Assembly: GCF_000359125.1 (NCBI RefSeq)
Contig: NZ_CAAF010000078.1
Span: 26,334 to 90,333 of the forward strand
Direction: 5' to 3'
DNA length: 64,000 nucleotides
DNA from: Mesorhizobium sp. STM 4661
GTDB lineage: Bacteria > Pseudomonadota > Alphaproteobacteria > Rhizobiales > Rhizobiaceae
The notes beneath the pieces are model-generated. The model saw nothing but the letters and a program-made list of their open reading frames with translations. It was not told where the DNA came from and ran no database searches. Positions 51,606 to 60,285 of the stretch are shown here, piece after piece (within the stretch, counting starts at the first letter, position 1; every line of letters begins with the position of its first letter). Position numbers and translations under genes: made by a program.

Positions 51606-53249
51606 TCACTCCTTGGAGACCGGGCCGACGAAGTTGGTGTCGAAGCTCGGGCCGAGCGCAAAGCCCTTGAGGTTCTTGCGCAGGCCGGCCACTTCCAGCT
51701 GCTGATGGATGACGACGAAGGGACTGGTGTCGAGGATCTTCTTTTCAAGATCCTGATACATTGCGGCGCGCTTGGCCGAATCCTTCTCGAGCAGGGCCGC
51801 TTCCGTCTCCTTGGTCAATTCTGGAATGTCCCAGGCGTTGCGCCAGGCCAGGGTTTTGGACTTGCCTTCATCCGAATTGTCGGGGTTGCTGGCAAAGGTC
51901 TGGGCATTGGAATTCGGATCGAAATAGTCCTGCCCCCACTGGCCGATATAGATGTCGTGATTGCGGGCGCGGTATTTGGTCAGCGTCTGCTTGCCGTCGC
52001 CGGGAATGATCTCCAGCTTGATGCCGGCCTGTCCCAGTGTCTGCTGGATCGATTCCGCCATGCCGGTCACCGGCTGGATGCTGCGAACATCCATGGTGAC
52101 ACTGAAGCCGTCGGCCAAGCCGGCCTTGGCGAGCAGTTCCTTGGCCTTGGCGACATCGAGTTTGAACGGATTCTCGTCCAGCTCGCCGAGCACGCCCTTG
52201 GGCAGGAAGGTCTGGTGGATCTCGCCGATGCCCTTGAGGATGGTCGAACCCAAAGCGTCATAGTCGACAAGGTATTTGAACGCCTGGCGAACCTCGGGCT
52301 TGGCAAGGTTCGGGTTCTTCTGATTGAGGCTGATATAATAGACCGTGCCCTTCGGCGCGCTGGTGGTCGTGAGATCGGCGTTCTTGGCGATGGCGTCGAG
52401 GTCGTTCGGCTCGAGATTGCGGGCAACGTCGATGTCGCCGGCCTCCAGCGCCAGGCGCTGGCCCGAGCTTTCCTTCATGTTGCGATAGATGACGCGGGCA
52501 AGCTTGGCCTTTTCGCCGAAATAGTTGTCATTGCGTTCCATCACGACGGCCTCGTTGGCGCGCCATTCGCGCAGCTTGTAGGCGCCGGAGCCGGCATAGC
52601 CGGTCTTCAGCCAGGCATTGCCGAAATCATTGTCCCATTTGTAGTCGGCGCTCGGCGTCACCGCCGCGACATGTTCCTTGACCAGCTTGGCATCGACGAC
52701 CGAGGCGACGGTTGCCGACAGGCAGTTCAGGACGAAGCTCGGCGCATAGGCCTTGTCGACGGTGAACTGGAAGGTGGCGTCATCGACGGCCTTGGCTTTT
52801 TCGGCGACATTGTCGCCGCTGATGCCGAACTGCCCGATGATGAAGGCCGGGCTCTTGTCCAGCTTGATGGCGCGCTCGAAGGAATAGGCGACATCGGCTG
52901 CCGTGATCGGATTGCCCGAAGCGAACTTCAGGCCGGGCTTGAGCTTGAATGTGTAGACCAGGCCGTCGTCGGAAACGGTCCAGCTTTCGGCGAGATCGCC
53001 CTTGACCTTGGAGGTGTCGCTGAGGTCGAGGCGGACCAGAAGATCATAGGTATTGCCGGTGACCTCGGCGGTCGACAGCTCGAACGCCTCGCCCGGATCC
53101 ATGGAGATGATGTCGTCGATCGCGAAGCCTTCGACCAGCGTATCGGCGGGCGTCACGGCAAGGGCGGGCGCGACAGCCAGAAGCAGCGCGGACATGGCCG
53201 CGCCGGCGAGCAAGGTACGGGAGCGAAGAGCAAACTTTTCCATCATCAT
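51606..53249 (-). CDS. ABC importer substrate-binding protein, family 5
   Basis: 547 residues from the first of three consecutive ATGs at 53249 (AGGGA upstream). Signal peptide (LLAGAAMSALLLAVAPALA). Family 5 (peptide/nickel/opine binding) pattern: ESWTVSDDGLVYTFKLKPGLKFASGNPITAADVAYSFERAI and VRQAFKYLVDYDALGSTILKGIG. First gene of a five-gene importer. The ligand cannot be named from sequence; peptides, opines or glycosides are all possible for the family. Confidence 0.92.
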   Translation of the reverse strand: MMMEKFALRSRTLLAGAAMSALLLAVAPALAVTPADTLVEGFAIDDIISMDPGEAFELSTAEVTGNTYDLLVRLDLSDTSKVKGDLAESWTVSDDGLVYTFKLKPGLKFASGNPITAADVAYSFERAIKLDKSPAFIIGQFGISGDNVAEKAKAVDDATFQFTVDKAYAPSFVLNCLSATVASVVDAKLVKEHVAAVTPSADYKWDNDFGNAWLKTGYAGSGAYKLREWRANEAVVMERNDNYFGEKAKLARVIYRNMKESSGQRLALEAGDIDVARNLEPNDLDAIAKNADLTTTSAPKGTVYYISLNQKNPNLAKPEVRQAFKYLVDYDALGSTILKGIGEIHQTFLPKGVLGELDENPFKLDVAKAKELLAKAGLADGFSVTMDVRSIQPVTGMAESIQQTLGQAGIKLEIIPGDGKQTLTKYRARNHDIYIGQWGQDYFDPNSNAQTFASNPDNSDEGKSKTLAWRNAWDIPELTKETEAALLEKDSAKRAAMYQDLEKKILDTSPFVVIHQQLEVAGLRKNLKGFALGPSFDTNFVGPVSKE

Positions 53250-53500
53250 GGTGATTGTTCCCTGTTTTGTTGACCTGAGTTCCCGGCTCAGGGCTGAAGC
53301 GTTCTCGTGCCGGCCGAACGATGGCCCCGGACCTGTTGTCGTGGCAATTTTTGTCCAGTTGGTCCACACCATATCCGCCGACCGTAAAGCCGGCAACGAG
53401 CATTTTGCAACCCGGCCGCGGCGGCCAAAGCGGCTGCGGCGGGCGACTGGGATTACCCATCAACGGCCATCATCGAACAAGAAACGCGCTGTTCTTCCAG
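53250..53500 (-). promoter_or_regulatory. Region upstream of the importer operon
   Basis: 251 bases holding the promoter of the importer operon and the 3' flank of the transglycosylase gene. Only short GC-rich palindromes are seen (GGCCGCGGCGGCC near 53413). Nothing else recognised. Confidence 0.25.
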
Positions 53501-54775
53501 CTACTTAAGCGTCGCGACCAGATCGGCGTCGGGAAAACAGGTGGCTGCCTGGCCGTTCTTCGCCTGCCATTTGCCGATCGACCGGCGCGTCTTGAACCCG
53601 GGCAGGCCGTCGGCGCTGCCGACATCGTAACCCTTGGCTTCGAGTGCCCGCTGCAGGGCGGCGATATCGGACCTGTGCAAACCGCCGACCGCGCCCCAAC
53701 TGCCGGAAAAATTGCTGTCGCCATTGGCGATGCGGTCGGCGCCATGGCCGATGAACAGCGCATAGAGGTCGCTGGTGTTGTATTCCTTCAGCACGTAGAA
53801 ATTCGGCGTGACGATGAAGGCCGGGCCGCTGCGGCCGGCCGGCATCAAAAGAAATCCTTCCTTCTTCAACTCGCTCGCCGGAAACGCCTTGCCACCAACG
53901 CGCTTGATGCCCATCGCGACCCATTCGGAAATCCTCTTGCCCTGGTCCGGGCCTTCGAGCGAGCAGGAAACGCTCTCAGGCACCGTCACCTCAAAGCCCC
54001 AGCCACGGCCCTTCACCCAGCCGTAATGCACGAGATAGTTGGCGATCGAGGCCAGCGTGTCGGGTACCGAATTCCAGATGTCGGCGCGGCCGTCACCGTC
54101 GAAATCGACGGCATGTTTGAGGAACGAGGTCGGCATGAATTGCGGCTGGCCGAGCGCGCCCGCCCAGGACGATTTCATTGCGCCGACCGGCGCCAGCCCG
54201 CGCTGGACGATTTCGAGTGCGGCCAGCAGCTCGGTGCGGAAGAACTCTTTCCTTGTCGACATGAACGCCTTGGTCCCCAGCACTTCGAAGGCGTCGTAGG
54301 GCATCTTCGCCGCGCCGAAGCCGGTCTCGCGGCCCCAGATCGCCAGCAGCACCTCTCCCGGCACGCCGTAACGCTTCTCGATCGCGGCAAGCGTCCTGGC
54401 ATTGGCCGCCTCGCGCGTCCGTCCGCCGGCGGTGACGGCGCGAACGGTCTTTTCGGCGAAATAGGCGCCGGGCGAACCGAATTCCGCCTGATGCTGCTTT
54501 TGCGGCGTCGTCGCCTTCTTTCCCGGCATCACCAGATCGGGCAGCTCGAGGTTCGGTTTGACGTCATCGAAGGCGGCATCGAAGGTCTTTTCGGAGATGT
54601 CCTTGGCCTTGGCTTCCGGCCAGAGGTCGTTTTGCAGCCAGGCGCGGAACTGGTCGTCGATCTTGGCGGCGGAAGCGGGGGCGGCGAGGATCAGGCCAAT
54701 CAACGCCGATAGAAAAATCGCAGCCAATCTACGTGGTTCGCGTTCTGTCGCGCCCCCCTCTGTCCTGCCGGACAT
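53501..54775 (-). CDS. Lytic murein transglycosylase (MltB-type) with repeat-derived start
   Basis: 424 residues. The catalytic Glu is in LLAIWGRETGFG, and GALGQPQFMPTSFLKHAVDFDGDGRADIW is the MltB/SLT-family 3 signature. A C-terminal peptidoglycan-binding domain follows (about 365-424: IAALQRALEAKGYDVGSADGLPG). The ATG at 54775 and its GGGG ribosome-binding site lie in the left arm of the repeat at 54748-54911, giving the N-terminus MSGRTEGGATEREPRR before a signal peptide (IFLSALIGLILAAPASA). A TTG further in (54703 region) could be the ancestral start. Confidence 0.88.
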   Translation of the reverse strand: MSGRTEGGATEREPRRLAAIFLSALIGLILAAPASAAKIDDQFRAWLQNDLWPEAKAKDISEKTFDAAFDDVKPNLELPDLVMPGKKATTPQKQHQAEFGSPGAYFAEKTVRAVTAGGRTREAANARTLAAIEKRYGVPGEVLLAIWGRETGFGAAKMPYDAFEVLGTKAFMSTRKEFFRTELLAALEIVQRGLAPVGAMKSSWAGALGQPQFMPTSFLKHAVDFDGDGRADIWNSVPDTLASIANYLVHYGWVKGRGWGFEVTVPESVSCSLEGPDQGKRISEWVAMGIKRVGGKAFPASELKKEGFLLMPAGRSGPAFIVTPNFYVLKEYNTSDLYALFIGHGADRIANGDSNFSGSWGAVGGLHRSDIAALQRALEAKGYDVGSADGLPGFKTRRSIGKWQAKNGQAATCFPDADLVATLK

Positions 54776-54911
54776 CTCCCCCTCAAGGGGGGAGATCGGC
54801 AACTCCGATCTTGTCGCCAATCTTGCAACATTGAAGATTTGCGAAAGCAGGAATGACAGCCAATCTCCCCCCTTGAGGGGGAGATGTCCGGCAGGACAGA
54901 GGGGGGCGCGA
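54748..54911. repeat. Large palindromic repeat, copy B
   Basis: 164 bases with perfect 49-base inverted arms (54748-54796 and 54863-54911) and a 66-base centre. Arms share CTGCCGGACATCTCCCCC and AAGGGGGGAGAT with copy A. It overlaps the 5' end of the lytic transglycosylase gene and lies downstream of recR, both on the minus strand. Confidence 0.92.
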
Positions 54912-54952
54912 AGGAATGCAGTCATCTCAGGAGCATCCTTCCACCAACCGCC

Positions 54953-55558
54953 TCAAAACGCCGTGCGCGCGCGCAGTGCCGCGGCCAGCGTGCCCTCGTC
55001 GAGATAGTCGAGCTCACCGCCGACCGGCACGCCATGCGCCAGCCGTGTCACCTTGACCTCGAAGCCGGAGATCTGATCGGTGAGGTAATGCGCGGTGGTC
55101 TGGCCCTCGACCGTGGCGTTGACGGCGAGAATGACCTCCTTCACCTCGCCACCGGCGACACGGTCGACCAGCGAGCGGATGTTGAGCTGCTCGGGGCCGA
55201 TGCCGTCGAGCGGCGACAGCGTGCCGCCGAGTACATGGTAGCGCGCATTCATGGCGGCCGCCCGCTCCAGCGCCCACAGGTCGGAGACGTCCTCGACGAC
55301 GATGAGCGTGCCGGCATCGCGGCGCGGATCGGTGCAGATCATGCAAGGGTCCGACGTATCGACATTGCCGCAGGTCGAGCAGATGCGCACCTTGTCGACC
55401 GCCTCGCTCATGGCGGCGGCGAGCGGCGACAGCAGCTGTTCCTTCTTCTTGATGAGATGGAGCGCTGCGCGCCTGGCCGAACGGGGACCGAGCCCCGGCA
55501 CCTTGGCCAGGAGCTGGATCAGGCGTTCGATCTCGGGACCGGCGATTCGCTTGGACAT
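54953..55558 (-). CDS. recR: Recombination protein RecR
   Basis: 201 residues. Works with RecF/RecO to load RecA at gaps. Helix-hairpin-helix LLAKVPGLGPRSARRAALHLI, the four-cysteine zinc finger CSTCGNVDTSDPCMIC, and a Toprim domain (TLIVVEDVSDLWALE). Part of the dnaX-ybaB-recR group, but separated from ybaB by two other genes here. Confidence 0.96.
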   Translation of the reverse strand: MSKRIAGPEIERLIQLLAKVPGLGPRSARRAALHLIKKKEQLLSPLAAAMSEAVDKVRICSTCGNVDTSDPCMICTDPRRDAGTLIVVEDVSDLWALERAAAMNARYHVLGGTLSPLDGIGPEQLNIRSLVDRVAGGEVKEVILAVNATVEGQTTAHYLTDQISGFEVKVTRLAHGVPVGGELDYLDEGTLAAALRARTAF

Positions 55559-55663
55559 CGCATCGGTTTAGGATTTTTCCGCGCACTTTGGAACACTACA
55601 ACCGCGTGTCCCAATCAACGCCAAGGACACTGCTGCCAAGGCGATAGCAAGAACCTTTGGCCG

Positions 55664-56668
55664 TCAGTTCTCGTCCAGCGGACGGGTCTGGCCGGCGATC
55701 ATCGCACCGATGGCGTCGGTATTCTCAGGCGTCGATTCAAACGCCATTGTCGGCTCGGCCGGTGCCGCCAGGGATGCGGTGACAGGTTGCGCCGCGGCAG
55801 TGCCGCCGAAACGGGCCGCGGCCGGTTCCTGCATCGGCTCTTGCATTGCCACAATGGTCCCATTCTCGGGCGTTCCATTCTCGGGGGCCGCCTTCGCGGA
55901 GTTTGCCTTTGCGGGCTTTGCCGGCAGCGATGCGGCTGCGGTCACATAGGTTGCCTGGGCGGGGGTTGCCTGGGCGGGGGTTGCCTGGGCGGGGGCTGCC
56001 TGGTCCGGGGTCGCCCTGACGGACGTTGCCTTGGCCGTCCTTGCCGGCGCGGCCGAGGCGACGAGCGTGACCGGAACGGCGGGTGCCGGCGCTTGCGGCG
56101 CCACCTGGGCGACAGCGACCATCGGCTCGTCGGGCAGCGGCTGCCAGTTCCGTCCACGCTTCTCATAGAAGGCGTTGCCGCCGGCAACCATGGTGTAGTG
56201 CATGTTCTTGTAAGGAAAGCGCAGGCCGGCGGTGTGGAAGAACATCGTGTTCTTCAGCTTGGCCTTGCGCTCGCCCTTGAGCACGGCCTGGGCCGCTTCC
56301 TCGACATCGGGCATCGCCTTCGAATTCATCGGCCGCGTCATCACGCCCGGCGCGAACTGCCCGCGCTCGCCGACCACCTGGCAGATGGTGTTGCCGTGCT
56401 TGCCGGAGCGCAGCCGATTCATAACCACCGTGCCGACGGCAATCATGCCGTCGCGGCTCGACCGGTTGGATTCGAAGAACATCGCGCGCTCAAGGCACTC
56501 CCTGTCCTTCGGCGTATAGCCATAGGCCCGGGCATTGAGGAAGCTCGGCGTGATCGCATCGGTCAGGTTGGACATGCCGTGCGAAGTGGTCTGGCTGCAA
56601 CCGGCCAAGAACAGCGGGGAGGTGACGACGCCGAGCAACAACGGCATCTTCCATGGGGTAGAAATCAA
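55664..56668 (-). CDS. SleB-like cell wall hydrolase lipoprotein
   Basis: 334 residues if the TTG at 56668 is used (GAGGGG 6 bases upstream; the n-region gains a lysine); an ATG at 56647 gives 327. Lipobox LFLAGC. The hydrolase domain (about 45-165) has RECLERAMFFESNRSSRDGMIAVGTVVMNRL and NTICQVVGERGQFAPG, typical of Hydrolase_2 (SleB) enzymes that cut peptidoglycan. The C-terminal 150 residues are low complexity, with Ala/Pro-rich ATPAQ repeats (55951-56010). Lies between recR and a hypothetical gene. Confidence 0.85.
   Translation of the reverse strand: MISTPWKMPLLLGVVTSPLFLAGCSQTTSHGMSNLTDAITPSFLNARAYGYTPKDRECLERAMFFESNRSSRDGMIAVGTVVMNRLRSGKHGNTICQVVGERGQFAPGVMTRPMNSKAMPDVEEAAQAVLKGERKAKLKNTMFFHTAGLRFPYKNMHYTMVAGGNAFYEKRGRNWQPLPDEPMVAVAQVAPQAPAPAVPVTLVASAAPARTAKATSVRATPDQAAPAQATPAQATPAQATYVTAAASLPAKPAKANSAKAAPENGTPENGTIVAMQEPMQEPAAARFGGTAAAQPVTASLAAPAEPTMAFESTPENTDAIGAMIAGQTRPLDEN
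55951..56010. repeat. 15-bp tandem repeat in the SleB-like gene
   Basis: Three exact copies of TTGCCTGGGCGGGGG (55951-55995) and a fourth diverged copy to 56010. They encode APAQAT-type pentapeptides, so copy-number change keeps the frame. Confidence 0.9.
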
Positions 56669-56799
56669 AAGTATCCCCTCGTTTCTGCTGCCAGCCCGCC
56701 CCTGGTTGCGGCAAGAATGAGACACTTTCAGGCAAAAAGATGGCTAAAGCGTTATTAAGTGGAAAGTGGCAGAATAGACACACACGGTAGGAGGCAGGT

Positions 56800-57204
56800 C
56801 TAACTGGCTGACCACGCGAGGCGTTGCCCGGGTTCGGCCTCTTCGAACGCCTCCGAAAACAGCCCGCGTTGCAGGAACAGCAGCCGCGCATCCCTTGCCT
56901 TCGGCGCAATCCGCCGCGGCCAGCTGCTCTCGACGAACTCGGCCTTGGTGAAGTCAGGGGTTGCCGCGCAGGCAGCTTCCAGAAAATCGGCGATTTCCAG
57001 CACGATCGCGCGTTCGTCCCTCGAAAGCGCCGACGTGCCGGATTCGACCGATGGGCGGTGGACGAAATCCTCGAAGAGATTGAGATAGCCGCTGATCCCG
57101 ACCAGATCCACGCCGTTGTCGCAATCGGCCAGGATTTCCAGGATCTCATAGATCCGGTTTCGGACGCGCTGCTCTATCAGCCTGGCTGATGGCTCTTCGG
57201 TCAT
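56800..57204 (-). CDS. Hypothetical protein between ybaB and the SleB-like gene
   Basis: 134 residues from the ATG at 57204; an in-frame start at 57219 adds five residues. Predicted mostly helical and acidic (EQRVRNRIYEILEILADCDNGVDLVGISGYLNLFEDFV; RDERAIVLEIADFLEAACAATPDF). No signal, membrane segment or recognised motif. Same strand and spacing as its neighbours, so probably co-transcribed with dnaX-ybaB. Function unknown. Confidence 0.6.
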   Translation of the reverse strand: MTEEPSARLIEQRVRNRIYEILEILADCDNGVDLVGISGYLNLFEDFVHRPSVESGTSALSRDERAIVLEIADFLEAACAATPDFTKAEFVESSWPRRIAPKARDARLLFLQRGLFSEAFEEAEPGQRLAWSAS

Positions 57205-57234
57205 GGTGGCCGCTGGCATGGCCGGATCCCGATC

Positions 57235-57558
57235 CTAGAACGGCAGCTTCATTCCCGGGGGTATCGGCAAATCGGCCGTCAGCGCCCTGGTCTTCTCCTG
57301 CATGACCTGCTCGACCTTGTTCTTGGCGTCATTGTGAGCGGCGAGCAGCAGATCCTCCAGGATCTCGACCTCGTCCTCCTTGAACAGCGACGGGTCGATC
57401 TTCAGCGACTTCATCTCGAACTTGCCGGTCAGCGTCACGCTGACCAGGCCGCCGCCGGCCTGGCCGGTGGCTTCCAGCGTGGCGATTTCATCCTGCATGG
57501 CCTGGAACTTGGCCTGCATTTCCTTCGCCTTGCCCATCAGGCCGAGAAGATCTTTCAT
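57235..57558 (-). CDS. ybaB: Nucleoid-associated protein YbaB/EbfC
   Basis: 107 residues, standard length. Tweezer-like dimeric DNA-binding protein. Recognised by MKDLLGLMGKAKEMQAKFQAMQDEIATLEATGQAGGGLVSVTLTG and LIAAHNDAKNKVEQ-like LLAAHNDAKNKVEQVMQEK. Downstream of dnaX by 31 bases, the conserved order in bacteria. Confidence 0.95.
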   Translation of the reverse strand: MKDLLGLMGKAKEMQAKFQAMQDEIATLEATGQAGGGLVSVTLTGKFEMKSLKIDPSLFKEDEVEILEDLLLAAHNDAKNKVEQVMQEKTRALTADLPIPPGMKLPF

Positions 57559-57589
57559 GGTCCGATCCTTTGCAGCTTCACACTGGTTG

Positions 57590-59464
57590 TCAGGTTTCGT
57601 CGTCGTCCGCCGCCGGCTCGACCGGCATTTCGGCCTCGACCGCATCGGCTTCCGGCGCGTCGGGAATGCGCACGTCGATGATCTTGGCGCCGGGGAACCG
57701 CGCGAGGATGGCGGCGACGGTCGGGTCGCTCTTGGCATCGAGAAAGGCATTTTCGCGCCTGGTCGATTCCATCTCGGCCAGCGTCTGGCCGCCTTCTTCC
57801 TTCGACAGCGACACCAGCCAGTTGCGGCCAGTCCAGGCGCGCAGCTTGGCGGTCAGATCGTTGAGCAGCATCTTCGGCGCGTCGGCGGTCAGGCTGACGT
57901 CGATGCGGCCGGGCTCGATGCGCACCAGGCGCACGCAGCGCTTCACCAGCACCTTGAAGGCCATGTCGCGATTGGCGTCGGCAAGGGCGACGATGTCGGC
58001 CAGCGATTTCACCGGCACCGGCGGGGTCTCGACGACCGGCTCGGGCGGCGCAACAAAGGCAACCGGCATCGGTTCGGGCTCGACCAGCCGCATCGTCTGC
58101 GCGCCGCCGGTCGCCGGCATCCGTGTCTGCGCCACGGTGCTGGCGCCGCCGCCATTACCAGAACTGACTGGGCCAGAACTTGCTGGACCAGAACTTGCCG
58201 GACCAGGGCTTACCGGGCCGGAGCTTGCCGGCGTCCCGCTCGAACGCTGCGCGCCGTTCGGGACAGACGCCGCGCCCTCCAACGACTTCAGCGCCTCGTC
58301 CAGTGTCGGCAGGTCGGCGGCATGCGCCAGCCGGATCAGCACCATTTCGGCGGCGCTGACCGGCCGGTTGGAAGACTGCACCTCGGGAATGCCTTTCAAC
58401 AGCATCTGCCATGTCCTGGACAGCACCCTGACCGACAGCGCCCTGGCGAAATCGGCGCCGCGCTGGCGCTCGTCCTCGGACAGCGAGGCGTCGTCGAGGG
58501 CTGTCGGCACGAAACGCAGACGGGTGACGAGGTGATTGAACTCGGCAAGGTCGGTCAGCACCGCGGCCGGATCGGCGCCGGTGTCGTATTGGTTGCGGAA
58601 TTCGGCCAAGGCGGCGGCCACATCGCCCTTCATCACATGTTCGAACAGGTCGACGATGCGGGCGCGGTCGGCGAGCCCCAGCATGGCGCGCACCGCTTCG
58701 GCGTCGACCGTGCCGCCGCCATGAGCGATCGCCTGGTCAAGAATGGACAGCGAATCGCGCGCCGAACCTTCGGCCGCGCGGGCGATCATCGCCAGCGCCT
58801 CGTCATCGACGGCAATGCCCTCCTTGCCGGCGATCGCCGAGAGATGCGCAACCAGCGCGCCGGCGCCGATGCGGCGCAAATCGAAGCGCTGGCAGCGCGA
58901 CAGCACCGTGATCGGCACTTTGCGGATCTCAGTGGTGGCGAAGATGAATTTGACGTGCGGCGGCGGCTCTTCCAGCGTCTTCAGCAGGCCGTTGAAGGCC
59001 TGGGTGGAGAGCATGTGCACTTCATCGATGATGTAGACCTTGTAGCGCGCGGAAACCGGCGCATAGCGCACGCGTTCGATGATGTCGCGGATGTCGTCGA
59101 TGCCGGTGTGGGAGGCGGCGTCCATCTCGATGACGTCGACATGGCGGCCTTCCATGATCGCCTGGCAATGCTCGCCCGGCACGGAAAGGTCGACTGATGG
59201 CTGGTCGATCTCGGCCGTCCTGTAGTTGAGCGCCCGCGCCAGGATGCGCGCCGTCGTCGTCTTGCCGACACCGCGCACGCCGGTCAGCATCCAGGCCTGG
59301 GCGATGCGGCCGGTGGCAAAGGCGTTGGTCAGCGTGCGGACCATCGGCTCCTGGCCGATCAGTTCGGAGAAATTCGCGGGACGGTATTTGCGCGCCAGAA
59401 CGCGATAGGCGACGGCCCCGCCTTGAATCGCTTGGTCGGTTCCCGAATTTCCGGCTTCGCTCAT
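57590..59464 (-). CDS. dnaX: DNA polymerase III subunits gamma/tau
   Basis: 624 residues from the ATG at 59464. Clamp-loader ATPase: Walker A GVRGVGKTTTARILARAL, Walker B YIIDEVHMLS, sensor and arginine-finger regions. The zinc-module cysteines of E. coli DnaX are mostly missing (ALNYRTAEIDQPSVDLSVPGEHC has one Cys), the usual alphaproteobacterial form as far as I recall. The region about 400-470 is Ser/Gly/Pro-rich with pentapeptide repeats. No obvious A-rich slippery site for frameshifting was noticed. Confidence 0.96.
   Translation of the reverse strand: MSEAGNSGTDQAIQGGAVAYRVLARKYRPANFSELIGQEPMVRTLTNAFATGRIAQAWMLTGVRGVGKTTTARILARALNYRTAEIDQPSVDLSVPGEHCQAIMEGRHVDVIEMDAASHTGIDDIRDIIERVRYAPVSARYKVYIIDEVHMLSTQAFNGLLKTLEEPPPHVKFIFATTEIRKVPITVLSRCQRFDLRRIGAGALVAHLSAIAGKEGIAVDDEALAMIARAAEGSARDSLSILDQAIAHGGGTVDAEAVRAMLGLADRARIVDLFEHVMKGDVAAALAEFRNQYDTGADPAAVLTDLAEFNHLVTRLRFVPTALDDASLSEDERQRGADFARALSVRVLSRTWQMLLKGIPEVQSSNRPVSAAEMVLIRLAHAADLPTLDEALKSLEGAASVPNGAQRSSGTPASSGPVSPGPASSGPASSGPVSSGNGGGASTVAQTRMPATGGAQTMRLVEPEPMPVAFVAPPEPVVETPPVPVKSLADIVALADANRDMAFKVLVKRCVRLVRIEPGRIDVSLTADAPKMLLNDLTAKLRAWTGRNWLVSLSKEEGGQTLAEMESTRRENAFLDAKSDPTVAAILARFPGAKIIDVRIPDAPEADAVEAEMPVEPAADDDET
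58158..58232. repeat. 15-bp tandem repeat in dnaX
   Basis: Five imperfect copies of CCAGAACTTGCCGGA-like units (58158, 58173, 58188, 58203, 58218) encoding SSGPA/SPGPV pentapeptides in the linker of tau. Confidence 0.88.
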
Positions 59465-59570
59465 TCGCCCGTAAAGCTCCAAAGGCCACGTCTGGAAGGC
59501 GGCCGATTCCTGCCCATAGTTTCGCCCGCAGGGCTTGGCACCGTCAATGTCGCGGCAGAAAGGCGAAGAG

Positions 59571-59670
59571 GCGGGAGGCTGGAACAATGACCCGTTCCGG
59601 GCTCGTTAGGGCTGCTTCCTTCCGGACCTGACCCGGTTGGCGAGTGGATCGTCCACCACCAACCTCCCGC
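59571..59670 (-). ncRNA. ffs: Signal recognition particle RNA (4.5S, small type)
   Basis: The minus strand carries GGTCAGGTCCGGAAGGAAGC, the invariant SRP RNA apical-loop core, near the middle. Terminal arms GCGGGAGG (5' end, 59670-59663) and CCTCCCGC (3' end, 59578-59571) close the long hairpin, giving about 100 nt. It binds Ffh to target membrane proteins. Position beside dnaX is usual. The promoter at 59676-59704 sets the 5' end at 59670. Confidence 0.95.
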
Positions 59671-59675
59671 TTTCC

Positions 59676-59704
59676 ATATCGGCAATTCGGCGATGAAATG
59701 CAAG
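59676..59704 (-). promoter_or_regulatory. ffs promoter
   Basis: Minus strand: -35 CTTGCA (59704-59699), 17-base spacer, -10 CGATAT (59681-59676), with the first base of the SRP RNA six bases further on. Close to the rhizobial vegetative consensus. Confidence 0.7.
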
Positions 59705-59825
59705 GGCGCACGAGAACCGCCGCGCAAATGGCCAATGATTCGCTTGCAGGCCTCTTGCGGCCCCTTGGCAGCCGCTCTAGCGTTCATCAGTTTGATAAGA
59801 ACACTACAAGGTGAGGGAAACGCCA

Positions 59826-60245
59826 ATGCTGCCGGGCCTCAAGGCCGGATTCACGCTGGATGCCCGCCTGGAGGCAGACAGCGAGCAGCTTATGTGGCTC
59901 GGGCTGTGCGAGTTGCGGGTGATGAACGACCGGCGCTGGCCGTGGCTGCTGCTGGTGCCGCAGCGGCCGGGCGCGGAGGAAATCCACGAAATGACGCCGC
60001 TCGACCAGGCGATGCTGACTTTCGAGACCAATATGGTGGCGCAGGCGCTGAAGCGCGTGACCGGCTGCACCAAGATCAACACGGGCGCGCTCGGTAACAT
60101 CGTGCGCCAATTGCATGTCCATGTCATCGCCCGCTCGGAAGGCGACCCCGGCTGGCCAGGCCCGGTGTGGGGGCATGGCATGCGCGAGCCCTACCAGCGC
60201 TCGGAGATTCGCCGGTTTGCCGAAACGATCAAGGCAGCGTTATAA
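59826..60245 (+). CDS. HIT-domain protein
   Basis: 139 residues from the ATG at 59826 (GAGGGAAAC upstream); a GTG at 59811 is an alternative. Histidine-triad superfamily: the core is IVRQLHVHVIARSEGDPGWPGPVWG, where the first triad position is Gln and the two later His are kept. These proteins hydrolyse nucleotide phosphoramidates or diadenosine polyphosphates; the Gln variant is common in alphaproteobacterial members as I recall. Followed after 40 bases by nudC, so nucleotide housecleaning is a plausible theme. Confidence 0.87.
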   Translation: MLPGLKAGFTLDARLEADSEQLMWLGLCELRVMNDRRWPWLLLVPQRPGAEEIHEMTPLDQAMLTFETNMVAQALKRVTGCTKINTGALGNIVRQLHVHVIARSEGDPGWPGPVWGHGMREPYQRSEIRRFAETIKAAL

Positions 60246-60285
60246 GCCTGTCTGGTGTCCACCCTTGAGTTTTCCAGAGTCTCCC

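Noticed and set aside
55951..56010. Possible CRISPR array
   Set aside because: The 15-bp units are contiguous without spacers and lie in a coding frame; the same applies to 58158-58232. No cas genes in the window.
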